A program made the position numbers and the translations under genes. From assembly GCA_020747065.1 (NCBI GenBank), contig JAGMVK010000015.1, positions 124,001-188,000 on the forward strand: a DNA stretch of 64,000 bases. Reading direction: 5' to 3'. Under the pieces are notes generated by a model that was not told the DNA's origin, made no database searches, and saw nothing but the letters and a program-made list of their open reading frames with translations. The DNA is from Cadophora sp. MPI-SDFR-AT-0126 (taxonomy: Eukaryota; Ascomycota; Leotiomycetes; Helotiales; Ploettnerulaceae). Of the stretch, positions 1 through 12,014 are shown piece by piece (position 1 is the first letter of the stretch; the number at the start of each line of letters is the position of its first letter).

Positions 1-30
1 AGGGTAAGAGAGGCAGATCAAAGTACTCAC

Positions 31-151
31 TGATCTCAGTCTCAACATCATCAAACTCCTTCTCGATATCCGCCAGGTCCTCGTATGAAACGGGCGTCTC
101 TTCCAGCGCAGCGGACATGGCTGCGGTTGTGAAGGCAAATTTTTGGGACAT
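31..151 (-). CDS. NAP/SET-family histone chaperone, first exon only (partial)
   Basis: Reading leftward, an ATG at 149-151 opens about 40 codons that stop at a strong donor (GTGAGTACTTT) at position 30; the rest of the gene lies outside the window. The peptide contains YEDLADIEKEFDDVETEI, an acidic amphipathic helix like the start of the NAP/SET/Vps75 dimerisation helix in fungal nucleosome-assembly proteins. A second in-frame ATG at 116-118 (MSAALEE) is at least as plausible as the start. Family members chaperone histones in nucleus and cytoplasm. The call rests on one short exon, so another coiled-coil protein is possible. Confidence 0.5.
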
Positions 152-1306
152 GTAGTTGACTCGGAGGGCGCGGACGGATGTCGCGGTCGCGGATTGAGGC
201 AAGTCTGGTTGGGGTCTTAGGTGGCTGTTATCAGATCGTGGGATTGGGGAATGTCACTGCTGCGTGCTGGGTGGCTGGGCTGGATGGCTGGATGTCACCG
301 TCGCTGGACTGCCGCGTACCTCCTCCGTAATGGCGATGGAATTGGAATTGACGTCGAGGGGAGAGGGGTATTGTCCTACAGCCAGCGCATTTATGAGGTA
401 AGAAAGAAAAGTGTATAAAATTGGGAATTGAAGGCGTTGAGAGGTTGCGGAATCCAATGGAGGAAAAGGAGAAGAAGCAATTGAAACATTCGTGGTCTGG
501 AAGCTCGAAAGCTGACAGAGGTGTAGACAACAAGTTGTGCAGATCGCCATGCGGCGAGCGAAGCCGATGACGACGACCAACTAGGATTAGATAGAGGTTC
601 TCTGATTTAGAATACTCATGCTTATACTTATACTCGTACATATGGAAGTACCTTTCTACTTCTCTTCTGGAGATTGCAATTATAGCTCTGTCAACCTTTC
701 TAGTCGATACATACCTAGCAGACAGAAGAAGGACACCCAATGGAGGGTGGGCTGAATGATTCTCTTGTGCTATTACGAAGTACAGATGAGTGCCTTCAAA
801 GCCCGACGTAGTCCTTGTTTCCAACTCCAAAGTCCAGGGATACCATAATGCACAAACCAATGCTCATTATAAAGCCCGTTGAGATATACACTCTGAGTGT
901 CTTGTCATTCTTTCAATCATCGGAGGACCCGGTATCTGTTCGGCTCCAGAGTTTTCTTGTCGCATCGTAAAATGTGGTTTTTCTTACCCCATAGCGGGAA
1001 TTCGCGGTAGGGCATTGGCTGGCATGCTTTATCTAATCGGAAGCTTTTCACTTCACGTTTCCGCACAGCTCGTAGCGTTCTCTCTTATATCATATTCCCT
1101 TTCACTTCATCGTAGATTTATATATGCACTCGTCGCTCACTCACACTCACCCACTCATCTTTAGACTGCCCTGCTAGAGTCTTCGCATCTCGGAGCTTGA
1201 GTAAAATCGCCAGCTCTCATTTCATCAAATCGCATCAAGAAATCCCCACCAACATTATCTGTACAACAAAGCTGCGTTGTCATTGTCACTGTGCCACGAC
1301 ATTAAG
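152..1306. other. Divergent intergenic region
   Basis: This stretch separates the leftward chaperone-like gene from the rightward asparaginase gene and must hold both promoters. I see no convincing coding sequence; the open frames here have no recognisable domain. A pyrimidine-rich stretch with CTCACTCACACTCACCCACTC lies at about 1135-1160, roughly 150 bases before the asparaginase ATG, as is common in fungal promoters and leaders. Confidence 0.5.
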
Positions 1307-3395
1307 ATGGCGACACAGTATCCAGAAGCACGGGTCCTCGTCATTATGACTGGTGGCACGATCTGCATGAGGTCTTCGCCTGAGGGTCTGGTTCCCGCGA
1401 GGGGCTTTTTAAGGGAAGGGATGGCGCCGAGGCCGAGTTTTAATGATGGCTCTATGCCAGGTATGTGGTATTCTTTCAACTTCCTGATATTTTTATTCTC
1501 GTTTGAAATTCTTGTTCGAACATTTGAAGATGGTGGGTGGTCCTTCAAGAAGCCTTAGTAGGTTTCTCTGCCAAGTATTGATTACTGAGCTGGGGCGAAG
1601 GTCAGCGTCGTCAGAGCACAGGGTCATTTCTTCCATGTCGTTTGATACCGGATGAGTTCTCGCTTCGGGCCACAGAATCATGAACTGAATAGCTTGGAAA
1701 ACATTCCGAGACGTATCAGATATTCCGTCTCGCCTCAAAACTAGCCAAATGGCAATTGCTGCAGGTGCAGATAGGAAAGCCATTGCACTTTGCACGTCAC
1801 GAAGTGGAGTACACATTTTCCACCTCCTCAAACCCGACTCTCTTCCAACTATCAGTCATATCTACGACCTTTCTGTTTAGCGTTTCATGATGCCGTCTTT
1901 GAAGCAATTGCTTCGCAACTTCTAGAGATGTATAGAAATTATCTCCAAAGTTGAGACGTAGACTTGATTCATTTTATCTACCTTTTCCGAGATCTTTCTG
2001 ACAACATTAGATCCCCTCCCTGTAATGACCAATGCCACGACAAAAGAGTACCACCCTAGCCTCAGAACACCGCCAAGTACCTACTCTCGACATGTTCGTT
2101 ACACTCTTTACGAATTTCCAACCCTTCTCGATTCTTCATCCATCTCCTCGGAAGGTTGGACCCAGATCGCCACTACAGTGCAAAATAACTACTCCCTTTT
2201 TGATGGATTCGTCATCCTCCACGGAACAGACAGTCTGGCATATACCAGTTCTGCCCTCTCATTCATGTTATCCCACCTCGGGAAGCCGGTCATCCTGACT
2301 GGCTCTCAAGCCTCGATATTTGCTCTCCAGTCTGATGCGGTTGACAACCTCCTCGGATCTCTCATCATTGCCGGCACCTTCATGATTCCAGAAGTATGCC
2401 TCTTCTTCCACCACAATCTCTACAGAGGCAATCGCTGCACGAAGGTCTCAGCGTCCTCATTTGATGCATTTGCTTCGCCGAATTGCGAGCCGCTGGCCAA
2501 AGTCTCGGCGATGGGTGCAGAAGTAAATTGGGCACTGGTCCGACGTCCAAGGAGCCTCGCCCGCTTCGATGTCCAAACAAATCTCGATACCGCACATGTA
2601 GCCTGCTTGCGTATATTCCCTGGCATCAAGCCGGAAATGCTGGACTCTGTACTCCGTGTGCCCAACCTCCGAGGACTGATCCTTGAGACTTTCGGAGCTG
2701 GAAACGCACCATCGGGGGCGGATGGCAGTATGGTGAATGTCATCAAGTCAGCCGTCGCTCGAGGCATTGTGATTGTAAATGTCAGCCAATGTCAATCCGG
2801 TTCTGTCTCGCCCCTTTATGCACCAGCCACCACATTGGGAAACGCTGGTGTAGTATTCGGCCACGACCTCACTACCGAAGCAGCCCTCACCAAACTGTCC
2901 TTCCTTCTTGCACTCCCAGATCTAAACTATCAAGATATTGTCTCACAGATGCAATTCTCCATCCGTGGTGAAATGACCGAGTCTCATTCAACCGCGTTCT
3001 CCCATCCCGCATCAGACATCCCTGCTATCCAAGATTCACAGGTTGCTTTCACCGCCCTTGGGTATGCAATCACCAAAGGCAAGCTCGACTCTGTAAAGAC
3101 TCTATTGGACGGAGATCAGTTTGGATTACTGGGCGCTAAAGACTACGCTGAGAACACAGCTTTACATCTTGCTGCTGTGGGGCCCGAGATTGAGGTACTG
3201 AGAGAACTGCTGAAGAGAGGAGCTAGTGTGCATGCGAGGAATTTGGCGGGAAACACCCCTCTTTACCTGGCTACCAAGGTCGGAAACCAAGAGGCTGTGG
3301 GGCTTTTGGAGGCTACAGGGGCATTGTTGCATGTCGATGAGGTAGAGATGGTGCAAGAGAATGAGGTGCAGGTGAAGAGGAAGAAGGTAAATTGA
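1307..3395 (+). CDS. Type I L-asparaginase with C-terminal ankyrin repeats
   Basis: Exons 1307-1460 and 2011-3395 join in frame (G|AT gives Asp52) into a 512-residue protein. It should hydrolyse L-asparagine to aspartate and ammonia; no signal peptide is visible, so a cytosolic enzyme is likely. The first catalytic motif TGGTI is at residues 15-19 and the second, HGTD, at 122-125; TGSQ and TTEAALTKL further match cytosolic asparaginases. About two ankyrin repeats follow at roughly 430-490 (TALHLAA, NTPLYLAT), as in known eukaryotic asparaginase-ankyrin fusions. The start was chosen because it directly precedes the TGGTI strand. The single intron is 550 nt, about ten times longer than the others here, and carries an antisense open stretch (see findings). 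Confidence 0.93.
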
Positions 3396-4573
3396 GAGAG
3401 GTCGGAGCTTGATCTTCCGCGGAAAGGAAAACCAAATTTTATCACGGCCAACAAGGGAATGCCATCTGGAGATTATCCGTCGTTGAGGTCTATTGCGAGG
3501 TCTATCCTGGAATACACTTATGTGGTCTTTTTAAGAGGGAACCAGCGACAATCTTGGATGGACTCGGAATTCAATGTATGCGAAAGGAATGCTACATACA
3601 AAGCGATAATATATAGATACAATGAGCTCCCGGGCATCTTCCACAACACCGGGGCGCACTTTGGTGAGAACTAATTGGTTATTCTGAGGAACACTTCAAT
3701 TCTCCCAACCAATACTCGATACATTTCGAGGAGCATGCATAGCATTCCGCTATAGCAATATCGAATTTAAGAAGCATCTTGATCTCTCCGAGCCGCAGGT
3801 CAAGCAAACAAGTATTTGGAAGACTCTCAGACCTCCAATGCAGGATGCGGAGCTAGCTCTGAGCCAGTGGTCGGCACTATAAACCTGCGCGACCTCTAAT
3901 CGTCTGATCTCTCGCATCGACGTGGCAAGCAAGTGTCCGCTTTGGGATCCTGCAATATATACCAGCAGCTTTCCGTCTTGGCTGGCTGACTACATTCGTG
4001 GTAATGTCTCTTGAACTTGCCATACCATCTTCTCGTATTCTTCTGATCATTGTCCGCTCACTTGTCGTTCTGAACTATTCGGAATTTTCATTTAGATTCA
4101 ATTACTGGGCACTTGCGCTGTCTGGAATGCTTGCGATTCGTTGATTGTGGGTTTAGAGTGTGCTGTTAATGTAATATTAGTAGCATTCCCGCGTGCAATA
4201 TATCTTCGGACCTCGATAAAGGATCATCTAGCTCATCCTTCCGATGTATCCATCCCCTTTAAGCGAACATCAAATTCAAAGCCTGGATCGATTCGTTGAC
4301 CCATCTGGAAACCATGCTGTCGATCCGGCAAAAGGCAGCAACTGATGCAGGACTTCATCCGATATATTGTTCACATGGCACCCTTGCTTCTTGTCATCGT
4401 GAAGGGAAGCTGGTGCACAACTTTAATTCTCATGGAGGTATGGTGACGGGAACTTTCAAGGGAAGCCACTCGAGTAATGCTCATAAGTAAGGTGGAGCAG
4501 GCAGTTCCATCTTCCTTCTCCGTGAAAGGTAAGCCTGGCGGTCGCCTTCCTCCTGTGTTTTCGAGACTTGAAC
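3396..4573. other. Intergenic region, no gene seen
   Basis: About 1.2 kb between two rightward genes. Short open frames occur on both strands but none shows a domain, a signal peptide or a plausible spliced extension. It holds the asparaginase 3' end and the promoter of the FAD oxidase gene. Confidence 0.5.
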
Positions 4574-6558
4574 ATGCGTCCAATATTACTACCCGCGTTA
4601 GTAGCTTTCATAAACTGCATTAGCTGTACTCAGTTCCCCTACGAATCAATCCAACTCAAGTCCCAAGACACCATCGGCTTTCCCTCCATAGCTTTCGGGA
4701 ACAGGTCCCACTACATCTCGAACCGCGATCGCTCACCTTGCAAAGCATTTCCAGGGACATCAACCTGGCCCATCGAAAGCGAATGGGATAAATTGAACGG
4801 GTCGCTCAGCGGAGCACTTCTTAAGCCCGCTCCACCAGCGTCCGTCTGCTACGATGGCACTCTGAAGGACCCAGCTGCGTGCACATTTCTGCTTAAAAAC
4901 GCAAGCAGCACCCGATTCTATTTGGATAATCCACTCACAGTCTTGACCGAATGGCCCCAGGGTGATACGTGCTATGCGACTGCTGATCCTCAAGGAGCGA
5001 CCTGCACGCAGGGCGGATTCCCAGTGTATGTTGTGAATGCTACCACTGTGGAGCATATCCAGCTCGCGGTCAATTTTGCGAGGAATAGGAATGTTAGGCT
5101 TGTAATCAAGTAAGACGGCCCTGGTCACCAACCTCGTTTTTAGGGATTGACGAGAAATTTAGAAACACGGGTCATGATTTTCTTGGACGCTCAGTTGGTG
5201 CTGGATCCATCAGTATTTGGACTCATTATCTCAAAGGGTTCGAGTATCTTCCAGAGTACACACAGGGCAGATACAAAGGTCCTGCAGCTCGCGTTGGCGC
5301 TGGTCTCGAAGCATGGGAGTTGTATCCGTTGATGGATCAGTATGATATGGCAATTGTCGCGCCAGCTGGAAGTACCACTGTTGGTGTTTATGGTGGATGG
5401 CTAGCTGGTGGTGGACACTCGGTACTCAGTTCGTATTATGGGATGGGTGCAGATCAAGCATTGGAATTGAGTGTAGTCACTGCTGACGGGAAGTTCTTGA
5501 ACGCGAGTCCGGAGATAAACCAAGACTTGTTCTATGCGTTACGTGGAGGTGGTGGCTGTAAGTCATCTCGAACGTTCAATGCATGATAGCAATTAATCCG
5601 TCCCGCAGCAACCTACGGTATCGTCGTCTCAGCAGTTGTCAAAGCATATCCTAGACTGGTAGTCGGCATGGCTCCCCTAAATTTCAATGTACGTCCGCCG
5701 AGTACAAATCCTCCGAGCACCCCTGCTCTGGCGAAAGACCTTGCAGTCTTCTGGATGGGAGTCAACCAGTTCTTCTTCTATGGAAAATACATCACCTCTG
5801 TTGGTGGCACGGCATTCAGCTACGTGTCCAAGCAAGCCAACACCAGCTACAGCTTCACCAATACGTTCGAAATGCCCGGCATGTCAGCATCACAAGTCAT
5901 TGCCGCGGTTCAACCACTCTTCGATGATTTAAACAGTATCGGAATACCAGTCGGTAATGTCTCTCCCGTTGCCTCTCTCCTCTGGGCTCCAAGTACAAGA
6001 CAAGGACGCGGCGACACGCCAGGTAACTCTCGCTTCGCGAGCCGCTTATTCCCCAGAAGGAACTGGGACAACGCCACGATCTTCAACTCAACCATGTCGG
6101 CGACCCAGGAATTCGTCGAGGCTGGCTACACCTTCCACGGGATCCATATGGCGCCCACCGAGGCCATCGCCGGCTATCCTGGCAATAACGCAGTCAATCC
6201 CGCCTTTCGCGATACATACATGCACGCTGATTCCTTCGACTTTGCGAGCCTCCGTGGCAAAACACCTGAAGAGAACAAGATCTCGCATGACAGGCATGAT
6301 TTCTACATGGAGAAGATTAGACGGGTCACCCCGGGCGGAGGAGCGTACATGAATGAGGCTGATTTGTTGGAGCCGGAGTGGCAGGAAAGCTTCTTTGGAA
6401 GGGAGAATTACGAGAAATTGGTGGGTATCAAGAAGAACTGGGACCCGTGGGGTGTGTTTTGGGCACCGACCACGCCGGGGAGTGAGGCGTGGCAGGTGAT
6501 GAGTGTTGACGGTAGGCCGGATCAAAATGGAAGATTGTGTCGAGCTGGTAGTTCTTGA
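4574..6558 (+). CDS. Secreted FAD-linked oxidase, berberine-bridge-enzyme type
   Basis: Exons 4574-5109, 5163-5557 and 5609-6558 give 626 residues. The first about 18 residues form a signal peptide (MRPILLPALVAFINCISC), so the enzyme is probably secreted. The FAD-binding PCMH domain includes NTGHDFLGRS; His183 is the likely covalent FAD attachment site. The second attachment cysteine of bicovalent members is not seen: the equivalent loop reads GSTTVGVYGGWLAGGGHS. The C-terminus ends with the BBE signature around NWDPWGVFWAP. Such fungal enzymes oxidise alcohols, oligosaccharides or secondary-metabolite intermediates; no biosynthetic partners are nearby, so the substrate is unknown. The ATG at 4574 is the first in frame and begins the signal peptide. 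It converges with the AAA+ gene to the right. Confidence 0.92.
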
Positions 6559-6990
6559 GTGATATTCATGGGAATCAAAAGACCAGAAAGTGGTGAAGTG
6601 CATCTCTACTTTGCCGAACCCAAGACGATTGAGTGCATTGAAGGCGGGCTTGGTTGTCACTGTTTCTTTAGTCACCTGATTTCTGCTTCCGTCTGAAGGG
6701 GTCAAAGTCTGTCGCATGATTCTCAATTCTGGGTTCGGAGTTCTGTTAAATTTTATTTCAATTGTGAAAACTTGAAGTGATCTAATGATGAATCATCGCT
6801 GACATCTTGCACGAGAGTATTCTTGAAAGTGTTGGTTGGTAAACACACGACTGTCGTTGATCCTGGTTTAAAGATGCCTGCAGTTCTATCAGACTGACAG
6901 GCATTCCAATGCACTTCTAATGATACAGATCATTCTAATTACGGTTTGATCTGGTTCTTTTCTAAATAACAGAAGATACGCTATGTGTTG

Positions 6991-9129
6991 TCACGCATCT
7001 GGTCTGCGACCTTCGATCGCTAGTACAATGTCAATGAACTCCCTCTTCAGCGGTGTCTTCTTCCGCATTGAGAGCAAGAACGATGTCTTCAGTATGTTCT
7101 TGATCTGTCTTCCGTTCAACTTCACGCCTGAAAGGTAGTCCAGGTCTTCTTTGGAGATATCGCTTTCCTGTTTCGACAGCTCGAGGAAGTTGGCCCAAAT
7201 TTGACGTCTTGCATCCCTCGTCAGGTCCGAGTACTCCATTGAGACATGTATCCGCGACTGGAAAGCAGCGTCCATATTCGCCACGCGGTTCGTCGTGAGA
7301 AACAAGATACCTTCGTAATACTCTAGAGTTCGCAGAAAGATCGAGACAAGCTTGTTTCTCTCCAGGTCATTTGCGGTACGCTCCTCGAGGAAGACATCAC
7401 ACTCATCCAAGAGAAGAATAGCGTCCCATTTTGAGACCATTTCGAGGATCTTCTGCAGCGCATCCTCGACTTCTTCTGGTCGGATTCCAAGATCTCCTGC
7501 ACTCATCATGTACAACGGGATGTGCATGCTTTCTGCAACAGATTCCGCAGTCAATGTCTTGCCTACGCCGGGTGGACCCGACAAGAGCATAATGATCCCT
7601 TTACCCTTTCCTTGGATGACGTCGTCGAATGTATTCTTGTTTTCAACTTGACTCTCGACAAATGACATGAGCAGCTCCTTGGTATCATCAGGCAGAACGA
7701 GTTTGCTGAATGCGTTGTCATTCCATACGATCTCCTTCACAAAGTCGACGAAGAATAGCACTAATACGTCAGTGAATTTCCAGATACATGCTGAGAATGT
7801 ACATACTCCATTTTTTCAGCTTCAGTGAGTACCCAGGGACGCTGGACTTGCAGATCAGATGGCCATCCGCTGTAAGACGCCTTTTTGGTGCATTTTCTCC
7901 GGCGTCAAAATCGTTCTCTAGGCTACTCACCATGGCCTTGAAACTGGTCGGCGGTTCGGTAAGGGTGAAATCGGCCTCGTTGAGATCATCAGAATAGCTC
8001 TCGCTCTTGGTTGGGTTATGTCGATCGAAGGACTCCGTGTCGATAATGATCCGGCCGCTGACCGTGATGGGTATTAGTTTGCCTTGAGCGTCCCACGACA
8101 AGGCGACTCCTTCATACCTGTTTGCTTGTCAGTACTATTCCTACACAGAGCATTGCTGTAAACATACCCCTTGTAGTGGTAGCCAGCAAGTTCCTCGTAC
8201 TTCTTGCCGCGCCTGACCAGCGCGGCTCTGATATCATCTTTCTCAGGGTGAAATGACAGTGGGCAGGCACTTAGATCTTTGATTGGTCGAGTGCCAGTAA
8301 AGGAATAGATGGCGACGCGCTCAGTACCCCTCCCGAACGCTGTACCATTCCAACCGATCGGTTCAAGCGTGAGCTCGTAGTACTTTCCACACTGATTACT
8401 CTGGTAACTTCCACTGTAGAATGATAGTGCGGTAGGAACTCCACCGGACCGGCAGTAAACCGTGCATCCAGGATGGAAGATAGCCCAGACGTGCTCGAAA
8501 GTTGTGACTCCATGCAAAACGTAATCTTCCAATGCCTTGATAGTGTCTTTCAACTCCTGTGATAGAAGTTTGTGCAGGAGGTCAAGATGGGTTCTGGTCA
8601 GAGGATCTCTCTCTTCCTCGACGGCCTCCTTGAACTCCGACCACCGATGAACAAAGGGCTCGAAGGGAGCATCGAACACCAGGCGATCAAGCGTACATGT
8701 TATTCCAGGGTACTTGTCGAACACCTTGTCCAGCACGTTCTTTACTTTGGGACTGTTGACGATTATTGAGTCGATGTCGAACTTCTTTCGGCCAGTAAAA
8801 CATTTCGTCTTCCGGGCAATGAATGCATATTTCTCCGTCTCTTCATTTTCGGCTGCTTCTTCAGCGTCTTCCGGATACTTGTCAAGCCACTGCGCACGGC
8901 CTTGACTATCCTCCGGTCCTTGATAAAGATCTTTGATGTTGCTGATCGAGCCAATGGCGGCATCTCTCAGTTCTTGATCAACTTCCTTGGCGGCGTCCTC
9001 GGTGCTCGGTGTTGCCGCTCCTTCGCTCTCGGATGAGCTCTCGACTTTTTTGCTGTCATCGACGATCTTCAGGTTGAATTGATCGGCTAGCGCCTCCATA
9101 GCCGTTTTGATACTGGCAGTGTTGGCCAT
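6991..9129 (-). CDS. AAA+ ATPase, fungal family with N-terminal DUF7025-like region (copy A)
   Basis: Exons 9129-8168, 8117-7807 and 7760-6991 give 680 residues. The N-terminal 420 residues carry an acidic segment and a beta-rich region of the kind found in fungal AAA proteins labelled DUF7025. The AAA+ core follows: Walker A GPPGVGKT at 486-493, Walker B ILLLDE with Asp543-Glu544, the sensor-like FLTTNR and a C-terminal helical lid. There is no signal peptide or membrane segment. Members are predicted single-AAA ATPases of unknown client. Copy B lies at 15849-18085 and shares domain order and many motifs, for example KKW(M/C)FF.VDF, but intron positions differ. It is divergent from the HET gene, with 737 bp between them. 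Confidence 0.92.
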
Positions 9130-9866
9130 GGAAACAAGGAGGAGATATTTGGGTGTGGGGATTGGGGATTGGGGGCCAGAAAGCCAAGCGAGCTCTCAAG
9201 ATACCTGCGAAATGAGGAGAAGTAGATGGCAATCGGAGATGCAACTTGATCTGCTTTTGCATATGCGAGCCCTAGTACTTATACTTATATCATCAAAATC
9301 TATTTTCAATGATAAACCTGAGCTGGGCCGCCGCGGTGTGACCCATACATCTGCACTTGGCTGGAGGAGGCAGGTTAGCCTACCATACTGTACCATACCC
9401 CTGACTCATACAGCCGCGCTTCTTTGGTGCACCAACTAAAAAGCAGCAAGCCCGCCGCCCAGGAACCCACCAACCAAGCTGATGTCAGCCTACGGCCTAC
9501 GCGACAATCAAGCCCTGCCCTCCTCAACAAGCTGAGTCCCAACGTCCAGGCCGCACCGCATTGGAAGTCTCCTGGTGCTTGGACGGCTGGCTGCATGCTT
9601 TGACGGCCCGTGGCGGTGTAGCCTAGAGTGGGTCCCAAAGGGACTTTGGGCCATCAGCCAATTTCTCAACATCGCTTCCATCGATATGTTCGTCTCTCGG
9701 GGAGGCCACACCTTCAGCTCTCACATTCCGCTTCCGTTCCGGTGAGTACTTTGAGGTCGATCTGGACCGGCGCAGGCACTTCAGGTCTCGATATACTTCT
9801 CGAAGTACTCGCGTCAATCGAAGTCGAATGCCACTTTACGAGCCAGCATCGAAGCAGCATTCCGGA
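9130..9866. other. Divergent promoter region between AAA+ copy A and HET gene
   Basis: No coding sequence is evident apart from 13 in-frame codons upstream of the HET start (an ATG at 9828). The region should carry promoters for both genes, so co-regulation is possible. Confidence 0.5.
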
Positions 9867-12014
9867 ATGACAAAATATCAATACAGTCCTCTGGATGATC
9901 CATCCTCCTCACGAGTCCTACGACTGGAGCCTGCCGGCCGTTATAATGATGAGCTGATATGTGCTTTGGTGCATATTTCACTTAATCATGATACGCCCGC
10001 GTATGAAGCTTTGTCGTATGTGTGGAACAATTCCTCAAATACATGGACATCGAAATTCAAGTGGAGTCCGCCAAAGATAAAATTTGCTTTCTACCCTCCT
10101 TTAGAAGGTGAAGAAGCACCGGATCCTATTGATTCGAACGAGAATGACGAACCTGAATTCAATAATAGTGGGGGACACATTACATGCGATGGCCAGAGAA
10201 TCGAGGTTGGTGCTGAACTTTTCGATGCGCTGAGACGAATTCGACTGCCAGATCGACGGCGGTTGGTATGGATCGACGCGTTATGTATCAACCAAGAGGA
10301 CCTATCCGAGAGAAACGCCCAGGTACAGAATATGAGAAGTATATACAGTCATGCCGATCATGTGTTGATCTGGGTTGGGGAGCATTTCTCCGGAGGACCT
10401 GCTTCTCAAGCATTACTGGACTTTATAACTGAGCTAGAACTTCTCATCACGATCATCATGGATACGTACGGACCAAAGAATCGGAGAGCGATTGAGTCGG
10501 CACTCATCGAGGCATACAACGCTCATTACATTCGCTGGAACTTCCTGAGAGAGCTGCTATCTCGAGCGTGGTTCGTGAGTATGCCTGCGACTCCCCTGTT
10601 TTTGGCCATTCAGATCTTACACTAGGTACTCACATTGAAAAGGGGCGAGTTTGGGTACTACAGGAAGTTGCAAATGCCAAAAAGGCCACCATTCACGCCG
10701 GTTCCGCCAAGTGTGACTGGGACACCATTGCGGCGATTGCCAGATGGCTGTCTATTTATGATGTCAACGGACCTCTTAACATTCGAGGGACGATATGCTC
10801 CTTGACGACAGTTGACATGATCTGGAAGATATCGAGGCTCAAAGAGGACCCTCGCAAACCCCTCCCAAAGATCATCGACGTCCTAGCCGAGACAAGACTA
10901 TGTATGAGTACGTATGCCATCGATAAGGTCTACGGCGTACTTGGACTCGTTTGTGAAGAAGACGCAGCCAGTATTCCGATTGATTACGGGATCGAAGCAG
11001 CAGACCACTATCAGCGCATTGCTGAGATGCAGCTTCGGACTGCAGGTCTTAGTGTTCTCTATCACTGCACCAAGTCCGCTCACATATCGACAGTAGGGTG
11101 CCCTTCTTGGACACCGGACTGGAGTCAGCCATGTTACCACAGCTCTTACCTGAAGCTAGGTTACAAATGCTCTGCCGCTGCATCATCGACATCACAATTT
11201 CGAGTCGAGAGGCCCGCTCTCATCGCCAGAGGACGGATTGTTGACACCGTCCGAGTCGTGGAACTGATGAGGACAATTCCTGCTGGGATCAATCCAGAAC
11301 AAGAACAGGCAGCGGAGCCTCATACAACAATACTAGAGACTGAGGAAACCAAGCCCATCAAGGAGGATACGATCCTACCTGGCGATGCAAAGTCTGATAC
11401 AGAGATGAACCACGACATAGTAAATAATCGAACCTGTAGGTACAGCGGGGCTCGCAATTGTCTTTTCCGATCTTGTTAAGTAGTATATGTGTTATCTCCA
11501 ATCACAAACTTCCTTGTAAGCTAAGTGCTGACCACTTTGATATTCAGGGTTTCCAAACGTAATGAAGATTGCTTTTCCGGACAGCATAATTACACCCGAT
11601 TTATACGAAACTCTTTGGCGAACATGCTGCTGTAACAAGACTACTGATGGGGAAGTTCCTGGCGCAGAATTCGCTGAGTCGTTCGGGGAGTGGACGAAAG
11701 CAATGATGGGCCTCAAGTTGCGGGACTTTCGAGAATTTCAGCGCAGGGGTCGCAAATTCATGGAAAGTTTCTCGCTGTATTGTAATAATCGGAGATTTTT
11801 CCGGTGTGAGGGAGGAAGACTTGGCTGGGGGCCTGATCAAGTGCGCGAAGGTGATGTGATTTGCATTCTGCATGGTGCAATGGTTCCGTTTGTCCTGAGA
11901 TCTGTCGGCCAAGATCGTTTTGAGATCATCGGGGATGCATACGTGCATGGTATTATGGACGGTGAAGCTATGAGTCTAGACGGAGTAGAAGACATGAGTA
12001 TCGTACTGGAATAA
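9867..12014 (+). CDS. HET-domain (heterokaryon incompatibility) protein
   Basis: Exons 9867-10574, 10643-11435 and 11548-12014 give 655 residues. The HET domain starts at once: YQYSPLDD, then YEALSYVW (about residues 46-53), the block RRLVWIDALCINQ and, across the first splice, RAWFGRVWVLQEV. The C-terminal third has YGVLGL and PSWTPDW, usual in this family, and ends with a compact domain (GDVICILHGAMVPFVLR). HET domains act in fungal non-self recognition and regulated cell death. An in-frame ATG at 9828 would add 13 residues; I chose 9867 because it has a purine at -3 and family members usually begin just before the YSPL motif. The second intron uses a GTAGGT donor. Confidence 0.9.

Noticed and set aside
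231..860. 209-codon leftward open frame
   Set aside because: Low-complexity, no domain, and lies in the divergent promoter region; probably chance.
6088..6726. 212-codon leftward open frame
   Set aside because: It is antisense to the last exon of the FAD oxidase gene and shows no family features.
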